Below are positions 15,705-24,504 of a stretch of DNA of 45,378 nt, piece by piece. The notes beneath the pieces were generated by a model. It searched no databases. It saw nothing but the letters and a program-made list of their open reading frames with translations, and was not told the origin of the DNA. The DNA comes from Xylanibacter brevis ATCC 19188 (GTDB taxonomy: Bacteria > Bacteroidota > Bacteroidia > Bacteroidales > Bacteroidaceae), in the NCBI RefSeq assembly GCF_000621725.1, contig NZ_KK211334.1, positions 81,884 to 127,261 on the forward strand, given 5' to 3'. Numbering within the stretch: the stretch's first letter is position 1; the number at the start of each line of letters is the position of its first letter. Made by a program: the position numbers and the translations under genes.

Positions 15705-18407
15705 ATGAGAAAGAAAGATTTACTGGCTTTCGTGTGTGCGATAGGGATGACTCTTCCTGCAGTAGCACAAGTGCGCATGATGTCGCTGAATTCTGCCGAC
15801 AAGCAGGTGGTGTGGACCGTCACTCCGCAGGACGAGGTAGGTGCCAAGGGACAAGACGTGTCGCAGGCTGGCTTTACGTTCAGTGATGGTGTGGTAGCCA
15901 CGGTGCCAGGTGTCGTCTTTGCGGACTATGTGAATGCAGGTCGCGAGGAGAACCCTGACATTGCCGATAATATCTACCGTGTGGATGAGACGAAATACAG
16001 TAAGCCCTATTGGTATCGTACGGAGTTCAACGCGCTCTCTTTGCAGGAAGGGCAGCGTGTGTGGCTCTGTTTCGACAACACCAACCGTTATGCCGACTTC
16101 TATTTTAATGGACATAAAATCTCGGGCACCGAGGAATCGACCAAGGACGTCAGCGGACACATGCTTCGTTCGCGTTTTGACGTGACTCCTTATTATAATA
16201 ATAGGGGAAAGAATGCCGTGGCTGTGCTGATTTATGATGCCGACCAGAAAAAGACACGCAAGGCAGAAGGACCTTATGGCGTGGCTTGCAGTCCGAGTTA
16301 TCTGGCAGGTGCCGGATGGGACTGGATGCCTTATGTGCCGGGACGATTGGCTGGTATCACGGGTAATGCACGTATAGAGATTACGGGCGATGTGGTGATG
16401 GACGATCCTTGGGTGCGCTCTTTCCTTCCTTCGTGGGATGAGGCGGAAATAACCGTTTCCAGCGAACTGCGCAATGTCTCTTCAGAGAAGAAGACGGTTG
16501 TGATGGAAGGTGTTATTCAGCCAGGCAATATCCGTTTCCAGAAGCGCATTGAGATGGGTGGTGGTGAGATGCGTACACTCCACATAGACCGCAACGATGT
16601 GGAAGCTCTTCTTGTCAAGAAGCCTAAGTTGTGGTGGCCCAACGGATATGGTGAGCCCAACCTCTATACCTGTCATCTGACTACCGTTGTTGACGGCAAG
16701 CAGACCGATCAGCGTACCATCCGTTTTGGCATTAAGAAATATGAATATCGCATAGAGAAGAATGCGGTCAATATGCCTGTGCTGACCTTCTATGTCAATG
16801 GACAGCGCGTCTTTGTGAAAGGCGGAAACTGGGGCATGAGCGAGTATCTGCTGCGCATGCACGGACAACAATATGAAACGCCTATCCGATTGCATAAGGA
16901 GATGAACTACAACATGATTCGCCTGTGGACAGGCTGCGTCACGGATGATGAGTTCTATGACTATTGCGACGAGTATGGTATCATGGTGTGGAACGACTTC
17001 TGGCTTTATGTGGCATGGAATGATGTGGCTGAGCATGATGCCTTTAAGACGAATGCACGTGACAAGGTGCGCCGACTGCGCAACCATCCCAGCATTGCCC
17101 TCTGGTGTGGAGCCAACGAGACACATCCTGTAGCTGATATTGACGAGGCACTGCGCATGATAGTGATGGAAGAGGATGCAAATGATCGCCTTTATACCAG
17201 CTGCTCAAACCAGGATGCGAAGTCGGGCAGTGGCTGGTGGAAAGACATGCCGCCACGTCATCATTTCGAGACATCGGCATCCAATCTGGCGTTCAACACG
17301 CCCAGCTATCCCTACGGCAACAATTATGGATATGGCTGTCGCTCGGAGATTGGTATGGCTACATTCCCTACTTTTGAGTCGGTGCGTGAATTTATTCCGA
17401 AGAAGGAATGGTGGCCGTTGCCTACTGACGAGCAGTTGGAAAAGGACGACGAAACGGTGTGGAACAAACATTTCTTTGGTAAGGAGGCTTGGAACGGCGG
17501 ACCAATTGACTATAAGAAGTCGGTGAACGAACGCTATGGCGCATCTGAATCGCTCGAGGCTTTCTGCGAGAAGGCGCAGTTGATAAACCTGGAAGACATG
17601 AAGGGTATGTATGAGGCTTGGAACGATAAAATGTGGAATGATGCCTCGGCTCTTCTTATCTGGATGAGCCATCCCGCTTATCCGTCGTTCGTGTGGCAGA
17701 CCTACGATTACTATTATGACCCTACGGGCTGCTACTGGGGGGCAAAGCAGGCATGCGAACCTCTTCATGTGCAGTGGAACTGTCTGACGAACAGCGTGAA
17801 GGTGATAAATGCTTCGAGTCAGCCATTGCGGGATGTGGTGGTCACGGCACGTATCTATGATATCAACGGACGTGAAGTGACGGCATTGACTACCACCAGG
17901 AGTGTGCCTCTTGTTGAGGCTTCTAACATCAAGGAGGCTTTTGTGCTGGACTTCGCTGATAAAGGGCTCTCGCCTCTGCACTTCATTCAATTGGAGATGA
18001 CCAGTCAGGGGCAGGTGTTATCACGTAACTTCTATTGGCGTAATGGGGAGAAGGAGCTTGACTATCGTGCTCTTCTCACACTGCCTGAGGCAAAGCTGAA
18101 GGTCGTTGCGGATCAGCCCGTGGTGACGGAGAGGTCGGGATATGCCGCATTCAACATCACACTTACCAACACTGGTAGGTCGGTGGCTTTTGCTAACCGG
18201 TTACGCGTGGTGAACAGCAAGACCGGCAAGCGTGTGCTGCCTGCCATTATGAGCGACGGCTATGTGACGTTGATGCCTGGGGAGCAGCGCACACTGCGTG
18301 TAGAGGTACCCAACGAGAAGATGACCGACGGACTGAATATTCTACTGAAACAATTTAATCAAAAGGAGCGCGTGTGCGCTAAGGTGAAATACAAAAACAA
18401 ACAATGA
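15705..18407 (+). CDS. GH2 exo-beta-mannosidase / exo-beta-glucosaminidase-type enzyme
   Basis: Secreted GH2 of 900 residues (signal peptide 1-21, ending PAVAQ). Domain order is an N-terminal sugar-binding domain (about 50-215), an Ig-like domain (about 225-345), a TIM barrel (about 350-680) and C-terminal beta-sandwich domains. The acid/base is E472 in WCGANETH and the nucleophile E548 in CRSEIGMATF. The overall pattern (VPGVVFADYVNAG, GAGWDWMPYVPG, HPSIALWCGANE) is that of the CsxA exo-glucosaminidase and plant mannosylglycoprotein endo-beta-mannosidase branch. In a mannose-directed locus, removal of the core Man-beta-1,4-GlcNAc mannose is attractive but not proven. Its stop codon overlaps the start of the GH78 gene (ATGA), indicating translational coupling. 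Confidence 0.88.
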   Translation: MRKKDLLAFVCAIGMTLPAVAQVRMMSLNSADKQVVWTVTPQDEVGAKGQDVSQAGFTFSDGVVATVPGVVFADYVNAGREENPDIADNIYRVDETKYSKPYWYRTEFNALSLQEGQRVWLCFDNTNRYADFYFNGHKISGTEESTKDVSGHMLRSRFDVTPYYNNRGKNAVAVLIYDADQKKTRKAEGPYGVACSPSYLAGAGWDWMPYVPGRLAGITGNARIEITGDVVMDDPWVRSFLPSWDEAEITVSSELRNVSSEKKTVVMEGVIQPGNIRFQKRIEMGGGEMRTLHIDRNDVEALLVKKPKLWWPNGYGEPNLYTCHLTTVVDGKQTDQRTIRFGIKKYEYRIEKNAVNMPVLTFYVNGQRVFVKGGNWGMSEYLLRMHGQQYETPIRLHKEMNYNMIRLWTGCVTDDEFYDYCDEYGIMVWNDFWLYVAWNDVAEHDAFKTNARDKVRRLRNHPSIALWCGANETHPVADIDEALRMIVMEEDANDRLYTSCSNQDAKSGSGWWKDMPPRHHFETSASNLAFNTPSYPYGNNYGYGCRSEIGMATFPTFESVREFIPKKEWWPLPTDEQLEKDDETVWNKHFFGKEAWNGGPIDYKKSVNERYGASESLEAFCEKAQLINLEDMKGMYEAWNDKMWNDASALLIWMSHPAYPSFVWQTYDYYYDPTGCYWGAKQACEPLHVQWNCLTNSVKVINASSQPLRDVVVTARIYDINGREVTALTTTRSVPLVEASNIKEAFVLDFADKGLSPLHFIQLEMTSQGQVLSRNFYWRNGEKELDYRALLTLPEAKLKVVADQPVVTERSGYAAFNITLTNTGRSVAFANRLRVVNSKTGKRVLPAIMSDGYVTLMPGEQRTLRVEVPNEKMTDGLNILLKQFNQKERVCAKVKYKNKQ

Positions 18408-20941
18408 AAAACTATCTATTATTATTTGCAGTCTTTATGACACAGGTTGCTGCTGCCGACGTCATAGAACTGCGCTGCGAAGGATTGAAAGATCCTCTCG
18501 GTATCGACACTACAACGCCGCACTTCAGTTGGCAAAACACACTGACACACCGAGGACAGCGACAGACTGCCTACGAAATAGAGGTGGCAAAGGATAGCTT
18601 TGCTCTGAGTAAAGGGCAACTTCTCTTGTGGAAAAGTGGTCGTATGGAATCGGCCAACCAGGTGATGGTGGCCTATGGGGGACCAGTCTTACAGCCGCGA
18701 CAGCTCTGCTACTGGCGTGTACGCACATGGGATGAGAAAGGGCGTTGCTCTTCTTGGAGCCGTATAGCGCGTTTTGCTGTTGGTGCTCTTGATGGCATGA
18801 AAGGACAATATGTCACAGCTGCGTCGGGTCAACAGATAGCGCCTACGTGTAAGGTAAGAAGCGCTTTTGTCGTTAACGATGTGGAAAGACCTGTTTTTGC
18901 CTATGTCAACTCTTTAGGTTACCATGAGCTTTATGTGAACGGTCAGCGGGTAGGTCGTCAGGTTCTTCAGCCGGCCATGTCGCAATTGGACAGGCACTCG
19001 CTGGTGGTGACCTACGATATCACGCCTTATCTGCATAAAGGCAACAACGAGATGATGCTGTGGATGGGACAAGGGTGGAACAGAGCTATCACTTTCCATA
19101 CGTCATTCGAAGGTCCGCTGGTGAAGGCAGAGGTGTCGCAGCTAATGAATGACCACTGGCAGACGCTGCTGCAGACCAATGGCTCTTGGCAGGCAACGGC
19201 ATCGCCCTATAGCTATACTGGCAGTTGGTTTCCTCTGCAGTTTGGCGGGGAGCGTTATGATGCTAATGTTGTTGACACATGGAGCCAAGCAACGGTATTC
19301 AATGTGGGAAACATGCGCACCACACCACAGCTTTTCGAGGGTAATGAGATAACTGACAGACTGCTGCCTAAGACTATCAGTCGTCTGGCTGACGGCTCTC
19401 TTCTGATAGACTTTGGACGTGTGATAACGGGATGGCTCACGGTGGATTTTGAACATCTGAAGCACAAGGAAGAGGTGCAGATAGACTATACCGACTACAT
19501 CCCCCGAGGCGCTTCCTTCACCAAGCAGGCGAATAGTGATAATGGCGATGTGTATGTTGCATCGGGCAGCATGCAGACAGAGCATTTCGAGAATAAGTTT
19601 CATCTTCATGCCTTCCGCTATGTGAGGGTTAGTACGCAGCAGGTGAAGCGCATAGAGGCACTGCAGATTAGTGCTTTACCGAAAGAGGGCAGCGAGGTGT
19701 CGGCGTTTGCTTGTTCTGACCAGCGCCTTAATGCCGTTCACAACATGATTCACTACACGATGCAGTGCCTCACCATGTCGGGCTATATGGTGGACTGTCC
19801 GCATTTGGAGCGCATGGGCTATGGTGGCGACGGCAATTCCTCGACCATGACGTTGCAGACGATGTATAATGTGGCGCCAACCTACATGAACTGGCTCTCG
19901 GCATGGGAAGACGTGATGGACGAGGACGGTTCTTTGCCGCATGTGGCACCAGCTGGCGGCGGTGGCGGCGGTCCCTACTGGTGCGGCTTCATGGTGAAAG
20001 CTCCTTGGCGCTCTTATCTGAACTATGGCGACATACGATTTGTAGAACGCTACTACCCCTTGATGAAGCGATGGATGTCGTATGTCGAGAAGTATATGGT
20101 TGACGGACTGTTGCAGCCCTGGCCAGACACCCAGAACCGTGTGTGGTTTCTTGGTGACTGGTTGGCACCAGATGGTGTTGATGTGGGTGGAGAATCTGTG
20201 ATTCATGCCAACAATTGCTTTATCAGTGACTGTCTTGGTAATATGGCAGAGATGGCACGATGGCTGAATAAGCCTGACGAAGCCCGTCTTTTTGCTGCTA
20301 AGCGTGAGCGTCTGAACAAGCGTATCCACGACTCTTTCTACCATGCAGAAACACATACCTATGCCAACGGCACTCCTCTCGACATGTGCTATGCTATGTT
20401 GGCTGGCATTGTTCCTGACTCACTCTATGACAAGGTGAAAAGTCAGCTTATAGCAGACTCTTATCAGAAATACAACGCACATATTGCTGCTGGTCTTTTC
20501 GGTGTACCTGTTTTCACCGAGTGGGCTGTTCGCAACCAGCAGTCAGACCTCATGGCCACCATTCTCAGGCAACCGGATTATCCAGGTTATCTGCATATGA
20601 TTAACAACGGTGCCACCACTACCTGGGAATATTGGAATGGTGAACGAAGCAGGGTGCATAACTGCTATAACGGTATAGGCACTTGGTTCTATCAGGCCTT
20701 GGCAGGCATCACCATAGACACGCAGCAGCCAGGCTATCGCCACATCACCATTCGACCGCAGCAGACAGAAGGTGTCAGTTGGGTTCAGGCAAGAGTGCCC
20801 ACACCATATGGTGATGTCTCGGTTAGATGGAAAAAGAAAGCACTGCGCGTGGAGTTGCCCGTCGGCGTTACGGCCGATGTGATATGGGGAGACAAGAAGC
20901 ATACTATTGGCAGCGGAGTATGGCGTTTTAACAAGTATTAA
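18404..20941 (+). CDS. GH78-type alpha-L-rhamnosidase
   Basis: Secreted enzyme of 845 residues with a short signal peptide (1-18, ending VAAAD). Domain order is an Ig-like N-terminal domain (LRCEGLKDPLGIDTTTPHFS, about 20-125), a beta-sandwich rhamnosidase N domain (about 140-300), a further beta domain, an (alpha/alpha)6 barrel (about 430-760) and a C-terminal beta domain. The family catalytic signature DCPHLERMGYGGDG contains E469, the likely general acid. Downstream, NNGATTTWEYWNGE is the conserved barrel motif containing the likely base glutamate. It overlaps the preceding GH2 by four bases. In a mannan-like locus it suggests that the target glycan carries alpha-L-rhamnose, or that the enzyme has drifted in specificity. 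A gap of 98 bases separates it from the SusD gene. Confidence 0.9.
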   Translation: MKNYLLLFAVFMTQVAAADVIELRCEGLKDPLGIDTTTPHFSWQNTLTHRGQRQTAYEIEVAKDSFALSKGQLLLWKSGRMESANQVMVAYGGPVLQPRQLCYWRVRTWDEKGRCSSWSRIARFAVGALDGMKGQYVTAASGQQIAPTCKVRSAFVVNDVERPVFAYVNSLGYHELYVNGQRVGRQVLQPAMSQLDRHSLVVTYDITPYLHKGNNEMMLWMGQGWNRAITFHTSFEGPLVKAEVSQLMNDHWQTLLQTNGSWQATASPYSYTGSWFPLQFGGERYDANVVDTWSQATVFNVGNMRTTPQLFEGNEITDRLLPKTISRLADGSLLIDFGRVITGWLTVDFEHLKHKEEVQIDYTDYIPRGASFTKQANSDNGDVYVASGSMQTEHFENKFHLHAFRYVRVSTQQVKRIEALQISALPKEGSEVSAFACSDQRLNAVHNMIHYTMQCLTMSGYMVDCPHLERMGYGGDGNSSTMTLQTMYNVAPTYMNWLSAWEDVMDEDGSLPHVAPAGGGGGGPYWCGFMVKAPWRSYLNYGDIRFVERYYPLMKRWMSYVEKYMVDGLLQPWPDTQNRVWFLGDWLAPDGVDVGGESVIHANNCFISDCLGNMAEMARWLNKPDEARLFAAKRERLNKRIHDSFYHAETHTYANGTPLDMCYAMLAGIVPDSLYDKVKSQLIADSYQKYNAHIAAGLFGVPVFTEWAVRNQQSDLMATILRQPDYPGYLHMINNGATTTWEYWNGERSRVHNCYNGIGTWFYQALAGITIDTQQPGYRHITIRPQQTEGVSWVQARVPTPYGDVSVRWKKKALRVELPVGVTADVIWGDKKHTIGSGVWRFNKY

Positions 20942-21039
20942 CGTGGTGACCTAGTGGTTGGCGGCAACTTAATCGTGATGTTAATGTAATCTCTTTGATT
21001 CGTAAAACCAATTAACTAAGAAAACTATAAATGTAAGTA

Positions 21040-22911
21040 ATGAAAGCAAAAGGAAATCTTTTTGTACTATTGCTGGGGATACTTGGCATAGTCTCGTGCA
21101 ACGACAGTTTCCTGGATCAGACGGCTACAACTGATTTGGACGAAGAGAGTGTCTTTGCCGACAGTGCTTATGCGACTGGATTCCTTACGGAGATCTATGC
21201 CGACATAGGCTTTGATACCGATTTGGATCGTTTCGGTAATGGTGGACTACAAGTTGCAACCGACGAGTCGGAGGCACGTGCGTCTTCAACAATCTCGTCG
21301 GGTGTGGCCTTCGCTACAGGCACCGTCAACCCAATCATTGTGACCAATGATGTATGGGGTAAGTGTTATGCCAACATCCGTCGCTGCAACAAGTTCTTGC
21401 AACTTGCCGACCGTGCTCCTATCGCTGCTGCAACACTTTTGCAGTATAAGGCCGAGGCACGTTTCCTGCGTGCATGGTATTACTATATCTTGTTGCGCCA
21501 CTATGGCGGTGTGCCCATCGTTTATGACAAGATATATGGTGCCAACGAGAAGATTGACGCCACGCGACAGAGCTACGAGACTTGCGTAGAGTATATCATC
21601 AGTGAGTGTAACGCCATCGTCAATGACAATGTGTTGCGTCCACGTAACGCAGGTCGTAGTAATGGTCGCATCAGCCAAGCTGCCTGTCTGGCTCTCATCA
21701 TGCGTGTGACGCTCGATGCTGCCAGTCCCCTGCATAATGGTAGTGGCTTCGGCACCGACAAGACGAAGTTGTTGTTAGGCTATGCTGACAAAGACCCTCA
21801 GCGTTGGGGTCGTGCCTACGAGGCTGCCAAGCGTTGTATGCAGATGCAGGGCGATTATCGCTTGTTCGAGTGTCATACCCGTCATAAGTTCCCAGACGAT
21901 GGTCCAGAACCCGGCTGGGGCTTCTATGCCGTACAGTCGCCTGCCGAGTTTGTCAATGTCACTTCTGACAATACATCCCGCGGCACATTCACCTATCCCT
22001 ATGCTTCTTACCAGGAGATCATCCTGATGAAGAAGATGCCTCTCAAGATCACAACCTGTCAGTTGCTGGACCCACCATCATGTGGCGGCAACGGTGGTGC
22101 TGGCTATGCTTACTATGACCTTGCCAAGTGTTTCCCCATGATAGACGGTAAGCCCATTGGTGAGAGTGCCTATACCTACAATCCTTTGCAGCCGGCTCAG
22201 AATCGCGATCCGCGTTTTGACATCTCTATCATATATAATGGTAGTCGTATCTGCAACCAGCAGGATTACAAATATCCCGTTTATACATACCAGGGCGAGA
22301 ATTCTACGTCAGACGCTGTCCACTCGGGAACACCTACCGGTTTGTACACGCGTAAGATGTTGCCACGTGCCGCATCGGGCAACTGGTGGATTGAGCCACC
22401 TCAGTCACGTCCGCTGATTCGTTTTGCAGAGGTGATGCTCGACTATGCCGAGGCTGCCAACGAGTGGAAAGGTCCTGACTTCCAGGAGACATTGGCCGAT
22501 GGCAATACTTATGGACCACTGGAAGTGTTGAAGCTCATTCGTCGTCGTGCAGGTATTGACGCTGGAGCCGATGGCATGTACGGACTGAAAGTTGGCATGA
22601 CGCAACAGGAGATGCGCGAGGCCATCCAGCTGGAGCGCCGCATTGAGCTGGCATTCGAGGGCTTCCGCTTCTTTGACGTACGTCGTTGGATGATTGCCGA
22701 GCAGACCGAGAATCAGCTGATGCATGGTATAGAGATTACACGTGTCGTTGACGAGGAAACGGGCAAGGTTTCCTATGAGCCCCGTGAGTTTGATGTGCGT
22801 CCACACATCTTCCGTCGTGCCATGTATTTCTGGCCTATTCCCTATGCCGAGACTGTAAAGTCGCCAGAACTCATTCAGAACCCTTACTATGATGAGATGG
22901 TTTCAGAATAA
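21040..22911 (+). CDS. SusD/RagB-family nutrient uptake lipoprotein (SusD 1)
   Basis: Surface glycan-binding lid protein that works with a SusC channel. Lipoprotein signal LLGILGIVSC with Cys at about residue 20; a mature surface lipoprotein of 623 residues is expected. Family hallmarks are KAEARFLRAWYYYILLRHYGGVPI (shown here as two adjoining halves, KAEARFLRAWYY and ILLRHYGGVPI), the TPR-like helices, and the C-terminal ERRIELAFEGFRFFDVRRW. It is the first of the transport genes and is not followed directly by a SusC. Two small secreted proteins come first, then a SusC at 24505. Which SusC it partners is therefore ambiguous. The 98-base gap upstream has only a weak promoter-like box. Confidence 0.95.
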   Translation: MKAKGNLFVLLLGILGIVSCNDSFLDQTATTDLDEESVFADSAYATGFLTEIYADIGFDTDLDRFGNGGLQVATDESEARASSTISSGVAFATGTVNPIIVTNDVWGKCYANIRRCNKFLQLADRAPIAAATLLQYKAEARFLRAWYYYILLRHYGGVPIVYDKIYGANEKIDATRQSYETCVEYIISECNAIVNDNVLRPRNAGRSNGRISQAACLALIMRVTLDAASPLHNGSGFGTDKTKLLLGYADKDPQRWGRAYEAAKRCMQMQGDYRLFECHTRHKFPDDGPEPGWGFYAVQSPAEFVNVTSDNTSRGTFTYPYASYQEIILMKKMPLKITTCQLLDPPSCGGNGGAGYAYYDLAKCFPMIDGKPIGESAYTYNPLQPAQNRDPRFDISIIYNGSRICNQQDYKYPVYTYQGENSTSDAVHSGTPTGLYTRKMLPRAASGNWWIEPPQSRPLIRFAEVMLDYAEAANEWKGPDFQETLADGNTYGPLEVLKLIRRRAGIDAGADGMYGLKVGMTQQEMREAIQLERRIELAFEGFRFFDVRRWMIAEQTENQLMHGIEITRVVDEETGKVSYEPREFDVRPHIFRRAMYFWPIPYAETVKSPELIQNPYYDEMVSE

Positions 22912-22939
22912 TTAGTCAATTAACAGAATACGATTCCGT

Positions 22940-23392
22940 ATGAAAAATATAATTAAGAAAACAGGTAGTGTCCTACTGATGGCTTTGGCGCTGACGGGCT
23001 GTTCGCAGTTCAGTGACGACTCAAACCCTTATGATGTCGCTGAGGCGGTAAAGAGTTTCGGTGGGGTGTGGAAACTGAAGTCTGTGACCCGCAATAATAT
23101 CGACATCACTGCCGACATGGACTTTAGCAAGTTTGAACTGCATATGGGTGACGATGGTCGTTACCATATTGAAAACTACTTGCCATTCGTTGTTGAGAAG
23201 GATGGCACGTGGCATACCGACGACCCTCTCTATCCCTTCCAGTTGTCATTCCTCGAGGATGGAGCTGCCAGCAGTGTCGATGTTAACTTCAACTTCCCTG
23301 TTGTTAATGGTCAGCGCTCGTTGCTCATCACCCTCTCGCCTGGATGTGCCAGCAATGTTTATACTTACACCCTTGAACGAACAGATAATTGA
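22940..23392 (+). CDS. DUF5004-like lipocalin-fold lipoprotein
   Basis: A 150-residue lipoprotein with signal sequence LLMALALTGC. Directly after the Cys comes an Asp-containing stretch (SQFSDDSNPYD) that resembles the acidic lipoprotein export signals of Bacteroidetes surface lipoproteins. The body (SFGGVWKLKSVTRNNIDIT, then GDDGRYHIENYLP) has the GxW start and alternating strands of small lipocalin-like DUF5004 domains. It lies between SusD 1 and SusC 1 with short gaps (28 and 9 bases), so it is part of the transport operon. Its position suggests a SusE/SusF-like accessory glycan-binding role, which is inference. Assignment to DUF5004 is from pattern memory. Confidence 0.65.
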   Translation: MKNIIKKTGSVLLMALALTGCSQFSDDSNPYDVAEAVKSFGGVWKLKSVTRNNIDITADMDFSKFELHMGDDGRYHIENYLPFVVEKDGTWHTDDPLYPFQLSFLEDGAASSVDVNFNFPVVNGQRSLLITLSPGCASNVYTYTLERTDN

Positions 23393-23401
23393 CAATAGAC
23401 T

Positions 23402-24484
23402 ATGAAAAAGAAGATGTTCTTCAAACATATCACATATGTGTTTATCCTAGCTACCGCTGTGGCTCTGTCTGCTGCTGACTGTGTCTTCATCGACAGGTAC
23501 GACATCATGCAGACCGACGAGGAAGGTCGTCAGCTCAATTCTGTCAAGGCGGGCAGTCCTATGACTTTCTCTGTCGTGGGACACTTGGAACCTCGTACTA
23601 CCGATAATAATGGCGTCACTTCGAAGCTTGTTTTTGCCATGTTGGCTCCCAAAGACTGGGATGTGGCGCATCAGGCAAAGGTGACCTATAAGACAGGCTA
23701 TCATGATGACCCTGAAGAGGAATTGTCCATGTCGGTTATTCCTGAGTCGCAGTTGCCAAAAAATGGTGAGGGCCGCACCTGGGCACAGTGCTTGACCAGC
23801 GACTATGGCGTTGGGCCTAACGTGCTTGACGATATGGAGTGGATAGTCTTTCAGACAGACAAGACATGGGTTGTGCGCAACAACGAAGACAAACCTTTTT
23901 ATATCTTCGTACGTACCCGTGCAGGACAGCGTAATCTGAAGTGTAAGCTTGGTTTCTTCATCAACCATACCGACGATGGTTTCAGTGGTGGTACTGATCA
24001 TAGAAAAGTGGTTTTCGCTAACGACTGTTTCGAGGTGACGGGCGGAAAAGGTATGACGATCGACTTCTGTAACCGTCATTTCAACCGTTTATCACCATTG
24101 ACGGCTCTGCAGAATGATTATGTGACCATCAGCTATCAGGCTGATGTCGATCCTTCTGTGTCTTCCAATCCTTTGGCTGCTACCGACGAGATCTACCTGC
24201 AGGGCAAGGCAGTGACCGTCAGTGGAAAGACATATGATGCCCCTGCCATCGGTGCGCAGACCTTGATGCGCAGACAGTCAAACCTGGGACGCTCGTTTAG
24301 TCTGACCATCTGGCCCGCAGGTTTCTTTAACGTGCCTACTGACGAAATCATCGACCACATCGACTACTATTTCAGCAATGCCGATGGTTCTGCCATCGTC
24401 AATCAGTCAACTGACGATAAAGTTCAGCTTGGCGCATCTGATGGTGACGACACCCCCTTCAACCTAAAGCTTGAATGTGAATAA
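23402..24484 (+). CDS. DUF4961-like secreted protein of the transport module
   Basis: A 360-residue exported protein. The N-terminus has a hydrophobic segment (about 10-27) followed by SAADCVFIDRYDIMQTDEEG; the Cys at about residue 29 is preceded by Asp, so it is not a good lipobox. The following SVKAGSPMTFSVVGHLEP looks like an Ig-like strand pair, and the C-terminal half (about 235-355) like a second beta-sandwich. The whole resembles DUF4961 proteins, which in Bacteroidetes loci often neighbour DUF5004 proteins and SusD. It sits 9 bases after the DUF5004-like gene and 20 bases before SusC 1. A surface glycan-binding role is likely but not shown by any motif. Confidence 0.6.
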   Translation: MKKKMFFKHITYVFILATAVALSAADCVFIDRYDIMQTDEEGRQLNSVKAGSPMTFSVVGHLEPRTTDNNGVTSKLVFAMLAPKDWDVAHQAKVTYKTGYHDDPEEELSMSVIPESQLPKNGEGRTWAQCLTSDYGVGPNVLDDMEWIVFQTDKTWVVRNNEDKPFYIFVRTRAGQRNLKCKLGFFINHTDDGFSGGTDHRKVVFANDCFEVTGGKGMTIDFCNRHFNRLSPLTALQNDYVTISYQADVDPSVSSNPLAATDEIYLQGKAVTVSGKTYDAPAIGAQTLMRRQSNLGRSFSLTIWPAGFFNVPTDEIIDHIDYYFSNADGSAIVNQSTDDKVQLGASDGDDTPFNLKLECE

Positions 24485-24504
24485 CAACCAATACCAATAA
24501 CACA

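Noticed and set aside
20990..20997. Possible -7 box TCTCTTTG ahead of SusD 1
   Set aside because: It lacks the TA of TAnnTTTG and has no -33 element at a suitable distance; too weak to list as a promoter.
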